From Desulfosporosinus lacus DSM 15449 (GTDB lineage Bacteria; Bacillota; Desulfitobacteriia; Desulfitobacteriales; Desulfitobacteriaceae): 64,000 nt of DNA. The position numbers were made by a program, and so were the translations under genes. Positions 59,799 to 64,000 of this stretch are shown one piece after another. The stretch lies in NCBI RefSeq assembly GCF_900129935.1, contig NZ_FQXJ01000010.1, forward strand, positions 1 to 64,000, given 5' to 3'. Under the pieces are notes generated by a model. It did not search any database and was not told the DNA's origin. It saw only the letters and a program-made list of their open reading frames with translations. The first letter of the stretch is position 1. Each line of letters begins with the position of its first letter.

Positions 59799-60380
59799 AT
59801 GTCCATTACATTTCAATCGATCGGTACAATCCATACACCTTATTTTGCCTTAAATGCCCCTCATCAATCAATCCCTAATGCACCCGGTGATTTCTGGATT
59901 ACATTACATCCGGACTACGCCTCTGCCTTTGAAGGTTTGCGAACTTTCAACTATATATATGTTATATATCACCTAAATGAGGCGACCTCACCGATAGAAC
60001 TCCTTACCAGATCCCCTTGGGCTCCTGAAATTGAAATCGGACTCTTTGCCAGCCGTTCTGCTAATAGGCCCAACCCCTTGGGCCTGAGTGTTGTTCAAAT
60101 AAAAGAAATACGCAATAATGAATTAATTATTTCTGGAATTGATGCCTATAATGGAACTCCCTTAATTGATATTAAGCCGTATATTCATTTCCTCGACAGC
60201 AAAGAGGACGCAAATAATGGCTGGTTAGACGCTCTTCCTGAAAGAAAACATGCAATGGCTCATGCTCTTGGGCTTTCTCATAACCACCAAACAGTACAAG
60301 ATGACAATCAGCACACTCATGATCATCATCACGATCTCTTACATAGACAAACTAAGCATCTGCACAATCATAATGACTAA
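59799..60380 (+). CDS. trmO: tRNA (t6A37) N6-methyltransferase TrmO with His-rich tail
   Basis: The 193-residue protein has the TsaA/TrmO beta-barrel: FQSIGTIHTPYF, YIYVIYHLNEA, LFASRSANRPNPLGLSVVQI (SAM-binding R.A.RPNP.G) and GIDAYNGTPLIDIKPY. TrmO uses SAM to methylate t6A37 in tRNA. The last 35 residues are not part of the enzyme and hold about 14 histidines (HNHQTV, HTHDHHHDLLH, HLHNHND), a likely Ni/Zn-binding tail. Its place behind cooT suggests a metal link, and the family includes proteins whose substrate is not tRNA. Confidence 0.85.
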   Translation: MSITFQSIGTIHTPYFALNAPHQSIPNAPGDFWITLHPDYASAFEGLRTFNYIYVIYHLNEATSPIELLTRSPWAPEIEIGLFASRSANRPNPLGLSVVQIKEIRNNELIISGIDAYNGTPLIDIKPYIHFLDSKEDANNGWLDALPERKHAMAHALGLSHNHQTVQDDNQHTHDHHHDLLHRQTKHLHNHND

Positions 60381-60430
60381 AACAAATTAGCTTTCCTCCA
60401 TTTTATAAATAAGTCAGGTCTAACCCCAAT

Positions 60431-60473
60431 AAAAATATAGAGACTGATGTTAACATCAGTCTCTATATTTTTT
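60431..60473. terminator. Perfect palindromic terminator after trmO
   Basis: A 21-bp perfect inverted repeat with no loop (left arm AAAAATATAGAGACTGATGT..., centre GTTAAC) ends in TTTTTTATC. It lies 50 bp after the trmO stop and can work in both directions. Confidence 0.85.
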
Positions 60474-60487
60474 ATCAATTCAAAAAG

Positions 60488-60609
60488 ACACCCACTTCCT
60501 ATAAGTGGGTGTTCCTTATTCTGCTTCGGTGGAGTTAGAGCCCCACCGAAGTCTCGTTGTTCAGCTTTGGCTGAACGAGTACCCTCTGGGATCTAAGACC
60601 CAAGAGGGT
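60488..60609. repeat. Array of four further hairpins before the convergent catalase-like gene
   Basis: Consecutive stems are ACACCCACTT/AAGTGGGTGT (60488-60512), CTTCGGTGG/CCACCGAAG (60524-60551), GTTCAGC/GCTGAAC (60559-60576) and ACCCTCTGGG/CCCAAGAGGGT (60581-60609). The last is followed by a minus-strand T-run-like TTTTAAT and suits the gene at 60611. The rest are unexplained. Confidence 0.6.
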
Positions 60610-60610
60610 T

Positions 60611-61435
60611 TTAATGTTGGTTAGGAGTAGGAGTAGGATTTGGAGTAGGTTGTGGTTGAGCATACTGCGGGTTATTTCGCGTATGGTCATTATACCCTGG
60701 CTGAACTTCCTTGGCTCCCGCTGGTTGAGGATCTTTACCATACTGTGCAGGACCGCCATACTTTTCATTAGGGTTCTCTTCATATGAAATCTCGTTGCCT
60801 TGGTTCCAAGGGCCTCTGCTATCTCCCATACCTGTGGACATATTCATGTACTTCTTAGAGAAATCAGAATCACGGAAGTCTTTATTCACTCCGCTGCCTT
60901 GCAGAGTATTGATCGCTTGCATGAAGGAGAAGTTATGTGATTCCTCACGACTTAACAGGAATCGGATCATGTCTTTAACCCCTGCGTCGTCTGTTTGTTG
61001 GAGAAGGCGCTCATAAATCAGTTTCGCACGAAGTTCAGCTCCGGCGTTTGACGTAAGATCAGTGTATAGATCACCAGTTGAGTTAATGTAGTTAGCCGTC
61101 CAAGGTTCACCACCTGAGTTAATCAGAAGTGGGCCACCTCCAAGCAGGGCCATATGATTAGCCGCGAAATCTTTAGGAATGCTATCGACTGGACCAATCA
61201 GCATGCCAAGACACTCACCCACCATTTCTAAGTGGCTTAATTCTTCAGCTGCTATGTCTTGCAATAAATCCCGAATCTTTGGATCATTGCATCCTAAACT
61301 CTGAGAAAAATATTGCATGGCTGCTTTAAGTTCACCGTTGCCACCGCCAAATTGTTCAAGTAATAGAACTGCAAATCGGGGATCTGGCTGATCGACATGT
61401 ACGGTATATTCCATATCTTTAACATGTTTAAACAT
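60611..61435 (-). CDS. Manganese catalase family protein (CotJC-like) with proline-rich tail
   Basis: The 274-residue protein has a ferritin-like di-metal domain: LLLEQFGGGNGELKAAMQYFSQ (Glu), DIAAEELSHLEMVGECLGML (EExxHxE), and FLLSREESHNFSFMQAINTL (EExxH). This is the pattern of manganese catalases and the related spore-coat proteins CotJC. The tail (NNPQYAQPQPTPNPTPTPNQH) is low-complexity and proline-rich, as in coat or surface proteins. It may act against peroxide in the spore coat. AGGGAGGTTTTATAG precedes the ATG. Confidence 0.88.
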   Translation of the reverse strand: MFKHVKDMEYTVHVDQPDPRFAVLLLEQFGGGNGELKAAMQYFSQSLGCNDPKIRDLLQDIAAEELSHLEMVGECLGMLIGPVDSIPKDFAANHMALLGGGPLLINSGGEPWTANYINSTGDLYTDLTSNAGAELRAKLIYERLLQQTDDAGVKDMIRFLLSREESHNFSFMQAINTLQGSGVNKDFRDSDFSKKYMNMSTGMGDSRGPWNQGNEISYEENPNEKYGGPAQYGKDPQPAGAKEVQPGYNDHTRNNPQYAQPQPTPNPTPTPNQH

Positions 61436-61667
61436 TCTATAAAACCTCCCTCAAATTTATAAATGAGTGATACACACGCATTTCAATATATAGTATCTGT
61501 TTCGGCTTAGATTTTTATACAGAGGTGTACCGATATTTGTTTGTTAATAATGGACACATAACAACATAGAGACACCTTATTCATACTTGACAACTTTTTA
61601 TTTAATTGATATCATTATTAATGATTATGTCATGATAATTCCAAACAACTTAATAATCGTTGTTCGG

Positions 61668-61785
61668 TTGGGGTAAACTTCGCGAAAGCGAAGGACGCTA
61701 AAGTCATGGGTCTAAGGCATAAATTCGGAAGTTTTAAAAGCGCTTTTGAATTACAGGCTAAGATCGCCAGGCTACAAGCTTTGAA
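61668..61785 (+). ncRNA. Probable GEMM-I (cyclic di-GMP) riboswitch
   Basis: Parts in order match the GEMM-I consensus: GGGGTAAACTTCG-CGAAAG-CGAAGGACGCTAAAGTC with its GAAA tetraloop, then GGGTCTAAGGC and a second stem ending GCTAAGATCGCCAGGCTAC. A classic intrinsic terminator follows at 61796-61829, so binding would switch transcription. The ligand could be c-di-GMP or a related dinucleotide. It controls whatever is read next, first a small open frame, then nhaB. Confidence 0.75.
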
Positions 61786-61795
61786 CTTCTCAGGG

Positions 61796-61829
61796 GAGAG
61801 TAGTCACTTAAGACTGCTCTCTCTTTTTT
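61796..61829 (+). terminator. Terminator coupled to the GEMM-I riboswitch
   Basis: GAGAGTAGTC pairs with GACTGCTCTC over six bases (one mismatch), followed by TCTTTTTT. It is the likely expression platform. Confidence 0.85.
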
Positions 61830-61864
61830 GGGGATGTTAAAACAAAACTAAATTTTGGAGGTGC

Positions 61865-61978
61865 ATTAATGGTGCCACACTGTTGATTGTCTTTGGTGTT
61901 CTTTTAATATTAATCCAAATAAGTTTTTTACGGCTACACTCGTTGGGAGCGCTACGCAGGTTTATTAGCGATATTTGA
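61865..61978 (+). other. Possible tiny membrane peptide gene or its relic
   Basis: Behind TTTTGGAGGTGC the frame reads NGATLLIVFGVLLILIQISFLR and continues to a TGA at 61976-61978, a single membrane helix of the kind seen in short sporulation (YjcZ-like) peptides. The only start at the right distance is ATT, so this is either a rare start codon or a mutated gene. An overlapping ATG at 61869 gives only four codons. Confidence 0.3.
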
Positions 61979-62085
61979 ATACAAAAATGGTAATGCGACA
62001 GAATACTACAGTAAGTGACTGAGATGCGAATATTTACAATGTTGTTAGGCAAATATAGAATTTCTCATTTTGGAGGAGAGTCATA

Positions 62086-63615
62086 TTGAAACAGATGGAT
62101 AACGGACAGGTGAAACAGATGGGTATCGGGCAGGCATTCAGAGCAAATTTTCTGGGTCACGCTCCGAACTGGTACAAAACAACAATTCTTGCTTTTCTGG
62201 TGTTGAACCCTATTTTGATGTTTACCGTCGGTAAGTACGTTACCGGTTGGATGTTGATTATCGAATTTATCTTTACCCTTGCAATGGCGCTAAAATGTTA
62301 TCCGCTCCCTGCAGGTGGACTTCTTGCGATCGAAGCCGTTGTAATCGGGCTTACTCACCCCCATTCGATCTATCACGAAGTTGAATTGAACCTGCCGGTT
62401 ATTCTGCTCCTAATGTTTATGGTTGCCGGGATCTATTTTATGAAAGAAGGTCTCGTGTACCTGTTTACTAAGATCCTTACCAAGGTACGCTCTAAAGTCG
62501 CGCTTGCCTTCCTATTCTCTATATTGGGTGCAGTTCTTTCCGCTTTTCTGGATGCGCTAACCGTAACGGCGGTGATTATTGCCGTGGCATATGGGTTCTA
62601 CAACATCTTCCACAAGTTTGCTTCCAGCGAAAAAGTATTCGACACGTATGACATCAATCACGACCATATTATTGATAACAAATATCAGGAGGACCTGGAC
62701 CAGTTCCGTGGTTTTCTGCGCAATCTCATGATGCATGGTGCTGTAGGTACTGCCCTGGGCGGAGCAACAACACTGGTTGGTGAACCGCAGAACCTACTGA
62801 TCGGCTCCATTATGAAATGGGACTTCGTCGATTTCTTTTTAAACAGCGCACCTGTGTCTATCCCCGTACTGATCGCCGGTCTTCTGACCGCCATCACCCT
62901 TGAAGCCACCAAGTTTTGGGGGTACGGCTATCAGCTTCCCGAGTCTGTTCGAAAGGTTATGGAAGATGACGCAAAAGCCAAAGATGCTGCCATGGATACT
63001 CGCGGACGTATACGCCTGATTATTATGGCTGTATGCGGCGTTCTGCTGATCTTCTCCCTGGCCTTGCACCTGGCAGAAGTCGGTATTATTGGTCTGATGA
63101 TTATCATCCTGCTTACCGCATTCAATGGGGTTATTGAAGAAGGGCGCATCGGTCATGCCTTTGAAGAAGCAATGCCATTTACTGCGCTGCTGATCGTATT
63201 TTTCTCCATCGTGGCGGTTATTCATGACCAGCATCTGTTTACGCCAATCATTCAGTGGGTACTGCGCCAAGAAGGACAGAATCAGCTTGTCGCTTTCTTT
63301 GCGGCAAACGGTATCCTTTCTGCAATCAGTGACAACGTATTTGTTGCTACCGTATATATGACCGAAGCACAGAAAGCGTTTGAAGCTGGGGGCATTGCGC
63401 TGGAGCATTACAACAAGATGGCAGTTGCAATCAACATGGGTACAAACATCCCTTCCGTTGCTACACCAAACGGTCAGGCGGCGTTCCTGTTCCTGTTGAC
63501 CTCTGCACTTGCGCCGCTGATTCGCCTGTCTTACATGGAAATGGTGAAACTGGCTCTGCCATACACCATCGTTATGTCTCTTACAGGTGTACTGGCAACA
63601 ATGTACCTGTTGTAA
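62086..63615 (+). CDS. nhaB: Na+/H+ antiporter NhaB
   Basis: The 509-residue protein closely follows Nha[26 protein letters not shown] at the start, [61 protein letters not shown] and [21 protein letters not shown], with about twelve membrane helices. It exchanges Na+ for H+ across the membrane for pH and salt balance. GGAGGAGAG precedes a TTG start. NhaB is typical of Gammaproteobacteria, and codons here (CTG, CGT, CGC) differ from neighbours, so transfer is likely. It sits 250 bp after a probable c-di-GMP riboswitch and terminator. Confidence 0.93.
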   Translation: MKQMDNGQVKQMGIGQAFRANFLGHAPNWYKTTILAFLVLNPILMFTVGKYVTGWMLIIEFIFTLAMALKCYPLPAGGLLAIEAVVIGLTHPHSIYHEVELNLPVILLLMFMVAGIYFMKEGLVYLFTKILTKVRSKVALAFLFSILGAVLSAFLDALTVTAVIIAVAYGFYNIFHKFASSEKVFDTYDINHDHIIDNKYQEDLDQFRGFLRNLMMHGAVGTALGGATTLVGEPQNLLIGSIMKWDFVDFFLNSAPVSIPVLIAGLLTAITLEATKFWGYGYQLPESVRKVMEDDAKAKDAAMDTRGRIRLIIMAVCGVLLIFSLALHLAEVGIIGLMIIILLTAFNGVIEEGRIGHAFEEAMPFTALLIVFFSIVAVIHDQHLFTPIIQWVLRQEGQNQLVAFFAANGILSAISDNVFVATVYMTEAQKAFEAGGIALEHYNKMAVAINMGTNIPSVATPNGQAAFLFLLTSALAPLIRLSYMEMVKLALPYTIVMSLTGVLATMYLL

Positions 63616-63668
63616 TCCTAAAAGCATCTAACGAATCATAAAATGTTACATCACTTATTAAGCATAAG

Positions 63669-63711
63669 GGGGTGTCGCAAAACTACTATAAAAAGTAGTT
63701 TGCGATACCCC
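63669..63711 (+). terminator. Terminator of nhaB
   Basis: GGGGTGTCGCAAAACTACT pairs with AGTAGTTTGCGATACCCC across a short A-rich loop, with one bulge, 54 bp after the stop. Confidence 0.75.
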
Positions 63712-64000
63712 TAGTTTGTTTTATTGCCATTGAAATCCGTCTGCGGGATCATAACTTATCTGCAATTTCTGAAAGTAGACTTTCTTATTATGCTTCTCTC
63801 CAATACGATTTCAGCCGTTTACCTCTTAATCCGTTATTTTCAAGTCATGGCTAGTGACTGAAACTCCTATACCCAAACGTCAAAAGTCTAAAAATCAAAA
63901 AAGGAGGCTCAATCAAATATGATTGAGCCTCCTTTTTTGACATTAATATACGCTAAGAGTCTTCCACTTAAATAAACCTTCTAAAACTACTTCATAGCGT
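63712..64000. terminator. Window end with a second strong terminator at 63897-63938
   Basis: AAAAAAGGAGGCTCAATC and GATTGAGCCTCCTTTTTT are perfect 18-bp arms over six bases, active in both directions. No gene was found between 63712 and 64000. Confidence 0.8.

Noticed and set aside
1-64000. CRISPR array, rRNA or tRNA genes
   Set aside because: No regularly spaced repeats and no conserved rRNA or tRNA sequence were seen on either strand.

Overview
The window reads as a low-to-mid GC chromosome segment of an anaerobic, spore-forming Clostridia-type Firmicute, most like the Peptococcaceae (Desulfitobacterium or Desulfosporosinus relatives). This placement is inferred from content, not from a search: an oxygen-sensitive class III ribonucleotide reductase under a cobalamin riboswitch, a Crp/Fnr regulator, a CooT nickel protein, a small ferredoxin, a manganese-catalase-like coat-type protein, strong AGGAGG ribosome sites and several TTG/GTG starts. 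No rRNA, tRNA or CRISPR array was seen.

Layout. 0-6.7 kb is a scrapyard with working islands: a hicAB pair, two decayed copies of a C5 cytosine methyltransferase tail, a pRiA4b-ORF3-type gene, DUF1638 and flavin split-barrel genes, a Crp/Fnr regulator, a Fic protein and relics of Rpn and Fic genes. 6.7-8.9 kb holds a ferredoxin and a two-component system. 9-15.2 kb is accessory DNA: two copies of a 110-bp palindromic MITE, a three-gene set (DUF6904-like and two unknowns), a MITE-interrupted XRE gene and a two-gene HD-phosphohydrolase unit. 15.8-22.1 kb encodes a two-component system and an RND efflux pump. 22.2-28.2 kb has a MocR regulator divergent from a PNPOx-like gene, then a NitT/TauT-type ABC importer with a BioB-like radical SAM enzyme.

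28.7-48.4 kb is a second accessory and defence region. It contains a single-chain type IIB (Topo VI/VIII-like) topoisomerase, an XRE regulator, a GC-rich RibD/DHFR-like gene, a radical SAM gene, a HicB whose HicA partner is N-terminally broken, a RelA/SpoT-type nucleotidyltransferase, and a five-gene type I restriction-modification operon with RhuM and an extra single-domain HsdS-like protein. After an alanine racemase come a Doc-type toxin cassette between 19-bp inverted repeats, a decayed tyrosine recombinase and an AbrB/RelE-type pair.

48.5-64 kb is mostly housekeeping and metal biology: YibE/F, alkaline phosphatase, nrdDG behind a cobalamin riboswitch, a half-ferritin protein, znuABC divergent from a Fur-family regulator, cooT with a His-tailed trmO, a manganese-catalase family protein, and an NhaB antiporter downstream of a probable GEMM-I (c-di-GMP) riboswitch and terminator.

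The most interesting items are the fused Topo VI-like protein with a second 3'-end fragment of its gene 17 kb away, the BioB-like enzyme with its importer, the cassette with recombinase-like ends, the five-gene type I RM operon, the c-di-GMP riboswitch near a transferred-looking NhaB, and the MITE family.
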